From Rhodocyclus tenuis (lineage in GTDB: Bacteria > Pseudomonadota > Gammaproteobacteria > Burkholderiales > Rhodocyclaceae), in NCBI RefSeq assembly GCF_014197755.1, contig NZ_JACIGE010000006.1, positions 62,001-126,000 of the forward strand: a stretch of DNA of 64,000 bases. Direction: 5' to 3'. The notes under the pieces are model-generated. The model did not search any database and was not told the DNA's origin. It saw only the letters and a list, made by a program, of their open reading frames with translations. The position numbers were made by a program, and so were the translations under genes. Shown piece by piece: positions 8,240 through 16,761 of this stretch. Position 1 is the stretch's first letter. Each line of letters starts with the position of its first letter.

Positions 8240-8806
8240 TCAGTCCTGCGTCCACGGCAGGCCATAACGCCGCCAGCCACCTTGTGTGCCACGCTGACCA
8301 TCGGGCGAAATGTCACCCTCGAAGCCTTCGCGGATGTTGAAGACCTTGCGGAAGCCGGCGCGCGTCGCCGCCTCGGCGGCAGCGGCAGAACGCTTGCCGC
8401 TGCGGCAGAGCAGCAGGATCGGCTCGTCCTTGCCCGCCTTGGCGGCGAGTTCCTTGGCAAAGCGCGGGTTCTTGAGCAGCGCCGCGCCCGACTGCCACTG
8501 CACCAGCGGCGAGCCGGGAACGTGGCCGACGTACTTGTATTCCTCGGCGGTGCGCACATCGACGATCAGCGCCGCGCCGGCCGAGGCGAGCGCCCAGGCC
8601 TCCTGCGGCGAAACGCTGCCGGCGTAGGGAAGTCCCTCGCGGGCGGCGCGCTCGCGGGCGGCGACGAGCAGCGGGTCGAGCTGGCGCTCGCCGGAGTCTG
8701 TGCCGGTGGCCGCGGCGTGAGACGCTTCGGCAAGCGCAGGGGAAACGCTGTTCGGGATCGAACGTGATGCGGAACTGGAAAGTGCTTGAGCGTGAGCCAC
8801 GGTCAT
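8240..8806 (-). CDS. Rhodanese-like sulfurtransferase
   Basis: This 188-aa protein has a single rhodanese domain at about residues 63-180. The active-site loop is C134-RSGKRS, which would carry a persulfide; IVDVRTAEEY marks the start of the fold. The first ~45 residues are low-complexity and not obviously a signal peptide, so a cytoplasmic place is likely. It is the first gene of the operon that ends with the encapsulated cysteine desulfurase. A role in accepting sulfane sulfur from that enzyme is inference from the neighbourhood. Confidence 0.88.
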   Translation of the reverse strand: MTVAHAQALSSSASRSIPNSVSPALAEASHAAATGTDSGERQLDPLLVAARERAAREGLPYAGSVSPQEAWALASAGAALIVDVRTAEEYKYVGHVPGSPLVQWQSGAALLKNPRFAKELAAKAGKDEPILLLCRSGKRSAAAAEAATRAGFRKVFNIREGFEGDISPDGQRGTQGGWRRYGLPWTQD

Positions 8807-8897
8807 CTCCTGATGGTGGAAAACCGGCTGGCGTCGGGGTGTCGTCAGCTTGAGGGCATAAACTTAGCCCCCGGCCCTGCGTGCAAGAACGAAGAAA

Positions 8898-8915
8898 ATA
8901 TGCGTTGCTTATAAC
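8898..8915 (+). promoter_or_regulatory. Candidate operator upstream of the rhodanese-SAT-XRE-encapsulin operon
   Basis: The site ATATGCGTT-GCT-TATAAC lies in the 193-bp gap between the substrate-binding protein gene and the rhodanese gene, about 90 bp upstream of the latter. It shares both blocks with the site just upstream of the shell gene. AT-rich sequence is rare in this GC-rich DNA, so the match stands out. Function is inferred. Confidence 0.4.
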
Positions 8916-8999
8916 GGGAAGCGGCAGAAGCGCACGCCAGCAAGGTGGCGTGCCGCTCTGCAAGGCGCGAGGCAGGCGCTGAGGGGGTCAGCGCCCCGG

Positions 9000-11153
9000 T
9001 CAGCGCAGCGCGGCGGCGCGCTCGCGACGGCGGTAGCCGGCGAGACCGGGCAGGATCAGCGCCAGCAGGCCGACAGCGCCGGCGAGCAGTGGCCACAGTA
9101 CCGGGTGGTTCCACTCGTGGCGCAGGCGCTCACGCGCGGCAACGTCGATGCGCTGGTACTTGAGGATGTTGTTGCCGACATCGCTCGGTTTGCGGTTGAG
9201 CAGCCAGGCGTGGCCGAGGGTGTAGGTTTTCGGGTGGAAGCCGAACACCCACGGCGCATCGTCGCGCAGGATGCTGAGCATGCGCCGGATGAGGGCGAGG
9301 CGCTGCGGACCGTTGTCCATGTCCTTCATTTCGCGGAACAGGCGGTCGAACTCGGCGTTCTGGTAGTTGGCAGCGTTCTCGCCGCCCTTGAGCACCTTGG
9401 CTTCGGCACCGTGCAGCAGGAACAGGAAGTTCTCCGGGTCGGGGTAGTCGGCGTTCCAGCCGAGGTAGTACATCTGCACCGCGCTCTTGCGCAGCTTTTC
9501 CTGGAAACGGTTGAAGTCGGTCGAGCGCACCACCAGCTGGATGCCGATCGCGGCGAACTGGCGTGTCAGCCAGTCGAGGCGCGACTTGTCGCCCATGCCG
9601 CCGCCGGTGGTATCGAGGTTGAGGACCAGCGGCTCACCGGTTCTGGCGTTGCGCCCGTTCGGCCAGCCGGCGGCAGCGAGCAGTTTCTTCGCCTCGTCGA
9701 TGCTGCGCCGTTTCTGCTGGCCGTCACGCCACGTATAGACCACCGGGTTGATGCCGGCCTCGCCTTCCTCGTAGCCGAAGATGCCGGGCGGCAGCGGGCT
9801 CATCGCCGGCACGCCGCGGCCGTTCATGAAGATCGAGATGAACTCTTCCTGGTCGATGGCGATCGAGATCGCCTGGCGGAGCTTCCTGGCCGCTTCGCCG
9901 AGACCACCGACCACCGGATCGGCCAGGTTGAAGCCCATGTAGAAGATCGACGCGCGCACGCTGGTCAGCAGGTGGATTCCCTTGTCGCGCATTTCGTCGG
10001 TGAGCTGTACGTCGCCGCCGGCACCGAAACGCACTGCCTGGTCGAAGCTGTCGGACGAAATGCCCGAGGCGTCGTAATAGCCCTGCAGGAACTTGTTCCA
10101 GTAGGGAACGCTTTCCTTTTCGCGCGTGAAGATGGCGCGGTCGATGATCGGCAGCGCGCGGCCGCAGTCGGCAAGCCGGCCCAAGGCCTCGTCTTCGGCC
10201 TCGCCTTCGCAGGGGTAGGTTTCGCCGTGGAAGTTCGGGTTGCGCGAGAGCACCATGCGGCTGTTCGGGTTGTTCTCGGTGAGCATGTAGGGACCGCTGC
10301 CGACCGGGTACCAGTCGAGCGTCAGGTTCTTCTCGGCCATTCCCGGCTGGCTATAGAAGCGGTCAGCCTCACGTGGCACCGGCGCAAAGAAGGGCATCGC
10401 CAGCCAGTAGAGGAATTGCGGGTACTTGCCCTTGATCGTGACGCGATAGGTGTGCCGGTCGACGCGTTCGACGCCGCGGAGCGGATAGGCATCGAGGTCG
10501 AGCCAGCCGTCCTTGGGCAAGGTTTTGGCGGCTGCCTGCAATTGCGCGCCGAGTTCGCCGAGGCCGACGATGCGCTCGGCCATCATGCCGAAGATCGGCG
10601 AGTGCAGGCGCGGATGCGCCAGCCGCTTGATCTGGTAGATGAAGTCGTCGGCGGTGACTTCGCGCGTGCCGCTCTCGCTGAAATCGGCAAGGCGCTCGAT
10701 GCCGGCGAGCGTGCTGCGCTCGAGCGACGCATAACGCGGCTGGCCGGCAGCGTCGACGGCGAAGGCCGGGTGCGGCTGATAGCGGATTCCCGGCTTGATG
10801 CGGATTTCGTAGACGCTCTTCGCCACCTTCTCGGCCGGCGCGTCGGCCGGCAGGACGCGGCCGGCAGCGTCGTACAGGCGTGCCACCGGCACCGCCTCGG
10901 CGCTCGCCGGAATCAGCGTATACGGGCGCCTCAGGTAGTGGTACTGCAGCGGCGGCTCGTAGATCTGCCCGGTGAACACGATCTCGTCCTCGACGTAGGA
11001 CTGCGCCGGATCGAGGTGTTTGGGCCGTTCGGTGAAGGCCGAATGGAGAACGTTCTGGCCGCGCTCGGCCGCCGGATAGGGATCGTTCCACTCGCTGCCG
11101 CAGGCGGTCAGGAGCAACAGCGGCAACAGCCGGGCAAGGAGGGGAAAACGCAT
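9000..11153 (-). CDS. Extracellular solute-binding protein, family 5 (peptide/nickel type), lipoprotein with C-terminal TM segment
   Basis: This 717-aa protein belongs to the SBP_bac_5 family (DppA/OppA-like), which binds peptides or other solutes for ABC importers. The start chosen (MRFPLLARLL) gives a clean lipoprotein signal with lipobox LTAC. Family features include the HLDPAQSY opening and VGSGPYML in the first half. The last ~30 residues form a hydrophobic helix (VLWPLLAGAVGLLALILPGL) followed by YRRRER, so the protein looks anchored at both ends, which is unusual. It is longer than the usual ~540 aa. No permease or ATPase genes adjoin it, so the partner transporter and substrate are unknown. 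Confidence 0.85.
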   Translation of the reverse strand: MRFPLLARLLPLLLLTACGSEWNDPYPAAERGQNVLHSAFTERPKHLDPAQSYVEDEIVFTGQIYEPPLQYHYLRRPYTLIPASAEAVPVARLYDAAGRVLPADAPAEKVAKSVYEIRIKPGIRYQPHPAFAVDAAGQPRYASLERSTLAGIERLADFSESGTREVTADDFIYQIKRLAHPRLHSPIFGMMAERIVGLGELGAQLQAAAKTLPKDGWLDLDAYPLRGVERVDRHTYRVTIKGKYPQFLYWLAMPFFAPVPREADRFYSQPGMAEKNLTLDWYPVGSGPYMLTENNPNSRMVLSRNPNFHGETYPCEGEAEDEALGRLADCGRALPIIDRAIFTREKESVPYWNKFLQGYYDASGISSDSFDQAVRFGAGGDVQLTDEMRDKGIHLLTSVRASIFYMGFNLADPVVGGLGEAARKLRQAISIAIDQEEFISIFMNGRGVPAMSPLPPGIFGYEEGEAGINPVVYTWRDGQQKRRSIDEAKKLLAAAGWPNGRNARTGEPLVLNLDTTGGGMGDKSRLDWLTRQFAAIGIQLVVRSTDFNRFQEKLRKSAVQMYYLGWNADYPDPENFLFLLHGAEAKVLKGGENAANYQNAEFDRLFREMKDMDNGPQRLALIRRMLSILRDDAPWVFGFHPKTYTLGHAWLLNRKPSDVGNNILKYQRIDVAARERLRHEWNHPVLWPLLAGAVGLLALILPGLAGYRRRERAAALR

Positions 11154-11226
11154 GCGCGAAAGTGTAACGGATGCCCAGACGGGCGTCATCCGCGGACCGT
11201 GGCCTTGGCCGGCGCCGGGCCACGCC

Positions 11227-11254
11227 CTGCACGATGAAAGAATTCACTTATAAT
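11227..11254 (+). promoter_or_regulatory. Probable sigma-70 promoter of fabI
   Basis: A perfect -10 hexamer TATAAT occurs at 11249-11254, about 80 bp upstream of the fabI start. The -35 region (CTGCAC at 11227) is a poor match at 16-bp spacing, so only the -10 is convincing. Confidence 0.5.
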
Positions 11255-11333
11255 TGCGGCCTTTCGCCAGCCCCGTCGTCCACAAGCGCGCGCGGGGTCC
11301 GCCCACCCTACTGACCGACATCCGGGAGAACAC

Positions 11334-12134
11334 ATGGGATTCCTCGCAGACAAGCGCATCCTGATCACTGGCCTGTTATCCAAGCACTCGATCGCCTACG
11401 GCATCGCCAAGGCCTGCCACCGCGAGGGCGCGCAACTGGCGTTCACCTATCAGAACGAACGCTTCCAGGAACGGATCGCCAAGTTTGCCGCCGAATTCGA
11501 CAGCACGCTGATCTTCCCCTGCGACGTTGCCGAAGACGCGCAGATCGACGCATTGTTCGCCTCGCTGGCGACGCACTGGGAAGGTCTCGACGGCCTGGTG
11601 CATTCGATCGCCTTCGCTCCGGGCGAAGCCATCGAGGGCGACTTCCTCGAAGGCATTTCGCGCGAATCCTTCCGCATCGCGCACGACATTTCGTCCTACA
11701 GCTACCCGGCGCTGGCCAAGGCGGCGCGCCCGCTGCTGCTGAAGGGCAACAACCCGGCATTGCTCGCGCTGTCCTACCTCGGCGCCGAGCGCACCATGCC
11801 CAACTACAACACCATGGGTCTGGCCAAGGCCAGCCTCGAGGCGGCGACGCGTTACCTGGCCTTCTGCCTCGGCCCGCAAGGCATCCGCGCCAACGCCGTC
11901 TCGGCCGGGCCGATCAAGACGCTGGCGGCGTCGGGCATCGGCAGCTTCAGCAAGCTGCTCGCCTACAACGCGCACAACGCGCCGCTGCGCCGCAACATCA
12001 CCATCGACGAAGTCGGCAACGCCGCCGCCTTCCTGCTCTCCGATCTGGCCAGCGGCGTCACCGGCGAGATCATGTACGTCGACGGCGGCCTCAACACCAC
12101 CGCGCTCGGCAACCCGGCGCCGCTGCCCGGCTGA
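11334..12134 (+). CDS. fabI: Enoyl-[acyl-carrier-protein] reductase [NADH] FabI
   Basis: This 266-aa cytoplasmic short-chain dehydrogenase performs the last reduction in each round of fatty acid elongation. It begins [20 protein letters not shown], the FabI variant of the nucleotide-binding loop. The catalytic Tyr-x6-Lys is in [13 protein letters not shown], and the conserved [16 protein letters not shown] follows. Length is typical. It stands alone between a minus-strand gene and a strong terminator. This is the triclosan-type target in bacteria that lack FabK/FabL/FabV (family knowledge). Confidence 0.96.
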   Translation: MGFLADKRILITGLLSKHSIAYGIAKACHREGAQLAFTYQNERFQERIAKFAAEFDSTLIFPCDVAEDAQIDALFASLATHWEGLDGLVHSIAFAPGEAIEGDFLEGISRESFRIAHDISSYSYPALAKAARPLLLKGNNPALLALSYLGAERTMPNYNTMGLAKASLEAATRYLAFCLGPQGIRANAVSAGPIKTLAASGIGSFSKLLAYNAHNAPLRRNITIDEVGNAAAFLLSDLASGVTGEIMYVDGGLNTTALGNPAPLPG

Positions 12135-12150
12135 GAGTAGCCCGACTGAA

Positions 12151-12184
12151 AAGAAAAACGGCCGCGCTGCGGCCGTTTTCTTTT
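12151..12184. terminator. Bidirectional terminator between fabI and ppiD
   Basis: Stem AAAACGGCCGC / GCGGCCGTTTT with a three-base loop, flanked by A-rich and T-rich runs, lies between convergent genes. Confidence 0.88.
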
Positions 12185-12202
12185 GCAGCGCCGGCAGCGC
12201 GT

Positions 12203-14104
12203 CTAGCGATCGCTGGCTTCCAGCGCCTTCTGGTTGATTTCAACCTTGGTGCGCGCACGCAGCGCGGCGAGGTAGGCGGCAAAGTCCTCCTGCGCCAGCA
12301 AGGTCGAATACTCCCGCTCGACCGCCTTGCGCCGAGCCTCGTCAATCGCTTCGGGCTGGCTGACTTTGGCGACGCGATAGAGCGCGTAGTCGCCGTTGTC
12401 GAGCGTGACGCCGACGAAGGCCGGCAGCTTGCCGACCGGCGCCTGGAACACGGCACGCGCCGCCGCCGGCGGCGCCGGCAAGGGCTGCAGACGCGAGAAG
12501 GTCTTCGTTGCACTCCAGGCGAGCTTGTCTTCGCCACCCTTCTGCAGTTCAGCGAGCTTCGCTTCACCGGCCTTCTTCGCCTGCGCTGCGGCCTCGCGCA
12601 ACTTGAGGCCGGACTCGATCTGCGCGCTGACCTCGGTCAAGGGCCGCGCAGCCGCCGGTTGATACTCGACGACGCGCGCGGCGACGAGCGTGTTCGGCGC
12701 AATCTCGATGGCATCGGTGTTGCGCTTGTTCTTCACTGCGTCGTCGGCAAACAGTGCCTTCAACAGCTTCGGCTCGCCAAGGACGCCGTAAGCGGGAAGG
12801 TCTTGCGGCTTCGGCGCCTTCGCCAGCCAGCCGCTCGTTTCGACCTTCAGACCAAAGCGTTCGGCCGCCGGCTTGAGGCTGTCGGCCTGCTCGTAGACCA
12901 TGTTGCTGAACGCTTCGGCGGCTTCGGCGAAGCGCTTCGCCGAAGCCTGCCGCTTGAGTTCGGCGACGATTTCCGGACGGACTTCTTCGAGCGAGCGCTG
13001 CTTGCCGGGGTGAATTCCCGTCAGCTTGATGATGTGGTAACCGAATTCCGACTGCACCACGCCGGAAACTTCGCCGTCCTTGAGCTTGAACGCGGCATCG
13101 TCGAAAGCCTTGACCATCATGCCGCGGGCGAAGAAACCGAGGTCGCCGCCCTTGTTGGCCGAACCGGGATCCTGCGACCGGCTGCGCGCGATCTCGGCGA
13201 ACTTCGCCGGCTGCGCCTGCACTTCCCTGAGAATGGCTTCTGCTGCCGCTTTTGTCTTCGCCGGATCCTTGTCCTTGTCGAGCAGCAGGATGTGGCTGGC
13301 ACGACGCTCTTCGGCCGACTGGTAGCGGTCCTTGTGGCCGTCGTACCAGGCCTTCACTTCCTCGTCGGCGACCTTGACCTGCGCCAGCAACGCCTCCTGC
13401 GAGAGCACCACGTACTCGGCGCGCGCCCGTTCGGGCGTCTGGAAGAGACGCGCGTTTTCGTCGTAGAACTTCTTCACCGCCGCCGCATCGACGCTCGCCT
13501 GCGCCGAGTACTGTGCCGCCGGGAAACGGAACTCGCTGGCCTGCCGCTCTTCAGCCTCGATGCGCATGATCGCGTCGGTCGAAGACTTGGCCACCAGGCT
13601 GCTTTCGCCGACGGCGCCGACGAGTTGCTGCAGCGTCAGGTCCTGGCGCAGTTGCGCCTCGAACTGCGGCTGGCTGAGGCCCTGCGCACTCAAGGCCGCT
13701 TCGTAGCGCGCCATCGAGAAGGCACCGTTTTCCTGCAGCGAGGGAATGCGGGCGATGAAGTTGCGCAGCGCTTCGTCACTGACGCCGAGTCGCGCCTGAT
13801 TGGCTTCAAGCGCCAGCAGACGCTGATCAATCAGCGAGTTGAGCACCGCCAGCCGCGCTTCCGGCGTATTCGCCTCTTCGCTCTTGTAGTTTGCTCCGAG
13901 CGCCTGACGCAGGCGGTCCTGCTGCTGCCGCCAGGCCTGCTGGAACTGCTGGGCGGTAATCTTGGTATCGCCGACACTCGCCGGATCTTCGCCCGCGCCG
14001 CCACCATGCACGTAGGAATCGACCCCCCAGAGGGCAAACGGCAGGCAGATCAGGACGAGAAAAATCTGGACGATCTTCCGGTTGTTGCGGACTGCGTCGA
14101 ACAT
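12203..14104 (-). CDS. ppiD: Periplasmic folding chaperone / parvulin-type peptidyl-prolyl isomerase PpiD
   Basis: This 633-aa inner-membrane-anchored chaperone helps proteins leaving the Sec translocon. The start chosen (MFDAVRNNRKIVQ) gives the conserved N-terminal anchor with one TM helix (VQIFLVLICLPFALWGV, ~12-28). An SurA_N-like helical domain follows, then a parvulin domain around residues 260-360 (ERRASHILLL … KGGDLGFFARGMMV … FGYHIIKL) and a long C-terminal domain. Length is typical of PpiD. In many proteobacteria ppiD follows hupB; here it lies ~8 kb away from hupB, next to fabI. Confidence 0.93.
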   Translation of the reverse strand: MFDAVRNNRKIVQIFLVLICLPFALWGVDSYVHGGGAGEDPASVGDTKITAQQFQQAWRQQQDRLRQALGANYKSEEANTPEARLAVLNSLIDQRLLALEANQARLGVSDEALRNFIARIPSLQENGAFSMARYEAALSAQGLSQPQFEAQLRQDLTLQQLVGAVGESSLVAKSSTDAIMRIEAEERQASEFRFPAAQYSAQASVDAAAVKKFYDENARLFQTPERARAEYVVLSQEALLAQVKVADEEVKAWYDGHKDRYQSAEERRASHILLLDKDKDPAKTKAAAEAILREVQAQPAKFAEIARSRSQDPGSANKGGDLGFFARGMMVKAFDDAAFKLKDGEVSGVVQSEFGYHIIKLTGIHPGKQRSLEEVRPEIVAELKRQASAKRFAEAAEAFSNMVYEQADSLKPAAERFGLKVETSGWLAKAPKPQDLPAYGVLGEPKLLKALFADDAVKNKRNTDAIEIAPNTLVAARVVEYQPAAARPLTEVSAQIESGLKLREAAAQAKKAGEAKLAELQKGGEDKLAWSATKTFSRLQPLPAPPAAARAVFQAPVGKLPAFVGVTLDNGDYALYRVAKVSQPEAIDEARRKAVEREYSTLLAQEDFAAYLAALRARTKVEINQKALEASDR

Positions 14105-14428
14105 GATGTGGGCCCGTGAATCGTTTGATGACAGAAAATTGCCGCAAGAAAAAAGGCGAACTCGCGTTCGCCTTCCGCTTCGCTGGCGGCGCGCCCGGCG
14201 CCTTTGCCGGCAGCGCTTGCGCCAGTTCAATCAGGAGATTGGCACACTCTCTGGAACTCGCGCGCAAAGCCCCTGCGGACAGGGCGCAATCCTAACATGC
14301 GCGCCGGGGAACGTCATTTTTCGCGCTGCAATTGCGCGCCGCGCAGTTCCAGCCGACGCGCCGTGCTACATGAAAGTGTGTATATCGCGAACGAGTTTTT
14401 GCCGATAAATTCTGCCGGGAAGATACCT

Positions 14429-15994
14429 ATGGCATTACGGCACCCGCAACGCACTGGCGCAATGGGAGCAGCGATGGGACAGAACGCTCGCGGCATCAGC
14501 GACAAGGAGAAAACGGCGCTCTGGGAGGTGTTCAAGGGGCCGCTGACGCTGATCCTCTATGGCATCGCCGGCGTCATCGTCGTGCTGGCGATCAAGGCCA
14601 CCGGGCTTTTCCAGGATGTCGCCGGCTTTCTCACTTTCGGCAAGAGCGCCGAGCGCATCGCGACGCTGGTTTTCCTCGTCGGCCTCGGCTTTGCGGCCTT
14701 CCTGTGGTGGCTATGCGCGCGCTACTTCCAGCTGCTGCGCGAGGCCAACCCCGGCGAGAACCTGCTGACCTCGCTGAAAGACCTGCCGATGGCGCTGCCC
14801 GAAGGCACGGTGCGCGCCATCATCGCGCTGATCATCGGCGTGGTCGGCCTGCCGCTGCTCGTTTTCAGCAAAGAGCTCGGGCTCAGCGACGCCATCGCCG
14901 GCTACGTCAACGGCATCATTATCGGTGTGTTTTCCTACTATTTCGGCACCCGCGCCAACGCCGGCGACGCGCAGACGACGCGCCAGACAGTGAAGATGCT
15001 CGACACGGCGCAAGCGACCAACGCCACCCTCGAACAGAAGGTCAACGAACTCAACGGCGAGGTTGAGCAGGTCGACGGCCTGAAGACCTCGCTGCAGGCC
15101 AGCGACTTCGACCGCCAGACGACCCGCCTGCAGGAACAGCTGACGCAGGCCGAGGTGCTGATCGACGTGCTCGGTCCGGCGCTGCCCAAGGGGCTGATTC
15201 CCGATGGTGCCGGCGACGCGCTGAAAACAGCGCAACAGGTGCTCGCAAGCGCACGCCAGCTGAAAGCCGGCGAAATCACCGGCGAAACGGTAACGCAGGT
15301 CGCCAGCGCCGCCGAAACGCTGATCGGCAAGTCGCCACTGACCGCGCTGCTCAAGACAGCCGCCGGCGCGATGCCGGCACTGGCCAATCTGACGCCGGCG
15401 GCCGGCGTTGCGCTGCTGCTCGGCGTTGCCTGGCGGCTCGGCTCCGACCAGTACCGGCGCTGGGTGGCACGCGTGCTCGACGCCCCCTACGATCCACAGT
15501 TGATCAGCCTCGGACTGATCACGCCGACCTCGGCCGAAATCGCCTTCAAGGACTGCCCGATCTTCAAGAAGGCCTTCGCTGACAGGCTCCAGCAGCCCGC
15601 CTTCATCAGTGATCTGCTGGACGCGGTGCTGCGCGATGACGCGGCCGACCGGCTGTGGGCCGCTTACGGCGCGAAGAGCGAGTGTTTCGCCAGCCGGGGC
15701 GAACTTGAGCAGGGCCTGAACGAGTTCCGCGGCGCTCTGCTCTGGGATCAGTCGGCGAGCGATATCAACCCGACGCAGATCCGCGAAGCGCAGGCGGTGC
15801 TCGCCGGCACGCCGCTCGCCGGAGGTGAACCGGCGCCCGAGCAGGTCAACGCAGCGCTGCGCGAAATTGCCACCAACAGCAATGCCAGCGACGAACAGCG
15901 CAGCGCTCTGCAAGCGCTGGTCCTGCTCGTCGGCAGTCTGCGCCAGGCCAAGCTCGACCCCCTGAAACTCATTGCCGAGGGCTGGAAATCATGA
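14429..15994 (+). CDS. Uncharacterised membrane protein with coiled coil (first gene of a three-gene module)
   Basis: I do not recognise a named family. The start chosen (MALRHPQRTG) gives 521 aa; an upstream in-frame extension looks non-coding. Hydrophobic helices lie at about residues 38-58, 77-99, 127-147 and 153-173, the last two around the striking LPEGTVRAIIALIIGVVGL and AGYVNGIIIGVFSYYFGTR. A charged/Gln-rich, probably coiled-coil region follows (~185-255), then a possible further helix near 318-335 and a soluble C-terminal domain. The next gene overlaps its stop by 4 bp, and a peptidoglycan-degrading enzyme is third. A holin-like or envelope-remodelling role is speculation from context. 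Confidence 0.75.
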   Translation: MALRHPQRTGAMGAAMGQNARGISDKEKTALWEVFKGPLTLILYGIAGVIVVLAIKATGLFQDVAGFLTFGKSAERIATLVFLVGLGFAAFLWWLCARYFQLLREANPGENLLTSLKDLPMALPEGTVRAIIALIIGVVGLPLLVFSKELGLSDAIAGYVNGIIIGVFSYYFGTRANAGDAQTTRQTVKMLDTAQATNATLEQKVNELNGEVEQVDGLKTSLQASDFDRQTTRLQEQLTQAEVLIDVLGPALPKGLIPDGAGDALKTAQQVLASARQLKAGEITGETVTQVASAAETLIGKSPLTALLKTAAGAMPALANLTPAAGVALLLGVAWRLGSDQYRRWVARVLDAPYDPQLISLGLITPTSAEIAFKDCPIFKKAFADRLQQPAFISDLLDAVLRDDAADRLWAAYGAKSECFASRGELEQGLNEFRGALLWDQSASDINPTQIREAQAVLAGTPLAGGEPAPEQVNAALREIATNSNASDEQRSALQALVLLVGSLRQAKLDPLKLIAEGWKS

Positions 15995-16758
15995 CCCCGT
16001 CCCGCTTCTTGCCGGCCGGAATCCCGGCACCTTCCCCGCACCGTGATGCCTCGCGGCCCGCAAGCTTTTTGCTGCGCCGGTGCCAGCGGCCCGGATTGCT
16101 GCTGGCCCTCTGCGCCGCCACGCTGACCGGCTGCGTCGTCACCCCGGTCGTCGACCAGCTTGACGACTTCCAGAAAGGGCGCGCGGCCGGCCGCTGGCAG
16201 GAGATCGCCGATGCCACGCCGCGCGACTGCAAGGCCGAGGAAAACGGCTGCGCCCGACTCTATGCGATTCATGCCGAAGCCAATCACCGGCTGGCCTTCG
16301 ACGGCCGCGCCAACAAGGCCGTTTGCCCACCGAGCAGCACGGTTCCGCAGCTGCGGCTTGCCGCCGACGAATTCGCGCGCAGCCTGAAGACCGCAGACAG
16401 CTCGCTTGATGCCGCCGAGCGGAGCAAATTGCACGAACTGCGCACACATGCGCTCTATTGCCTCGCCGAAAACGCGGCAACGATCGGCGACGGCGTGCGT
16501 CTGGCCAATGCGGCTAATAGCGAAGCGGCCGCGTTGCCGCGCCCCAAGGCGCTGTTGTGGCAGGCGATGACGCAGCTCTATCTGGCGCGACCCGGTGCCG
16601 GCAACGACAGCCAGCGCTGTCAGTCGGTCAAGGCGGCAGCCGCCAGGGCCAGCGAAGCGCAAGCGCTCGCTGCCGACAGCGAAAGTAGCGCCTTGCTGGT
16701 GCGCATCGCGCGCGATAGCGCTTCGCTCAAGGCGAGCATCAACGATTGCGGAGGCTGA
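15991..16758 (+). CDS. Putative lipoprotein (second gene of the module)
   Basis: This 255-aa protein has no named family I can recognise. A positively charged start is followed by a hydrophobic stretch and a lipobox LTGC (cysteine near residue 50), so it is probably an envelope lipoprotein. The N-terminal region before the hydrophobic core is unusually long (~33 residues); an internal start is possible but none is obvious. The mature part is Ala-rich and helical, with several Cys residues and a TPR-like feel. It overlaps the membrane-protein gene by 4 bp, and the lytic transglycosylase gene starts 3 bp after its stop. Confidence 0.75.
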   Translation: MTPSRFLPAGIPAPSPHRDASRPASFLLRRCQRPGLLLALCAATLTGCVVTPVVDQLDDFQKGRAAGRWQEIADATPRDCKAEENGCARLYAIHAEANHRLAFDGRANKAVCPPSSTVPQLRLAADEFARSLKTADSSLDAAERSKLHELRTHALYCLAENAATIGDGVRLANAANSEAAALPRPKALLWQAMTQLYLARPGAGNDSQRCQSVKAAAARASEAQALAADSESSALLVRIARDSASLKASINDCGG

Positions 16759-16761
16759 AAC

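Noticed and set aside
9105-11237. 710-codon open frame on the plus strand
   Set aside because: Antisense shadow of the solute-binding protein gene, which has clear motifs and a lipobox.
12659-14119. 486-codon open frame on the plus strand
   Set aside because: Antisense to ppiD, whose parvulin motifs are unambiguous.
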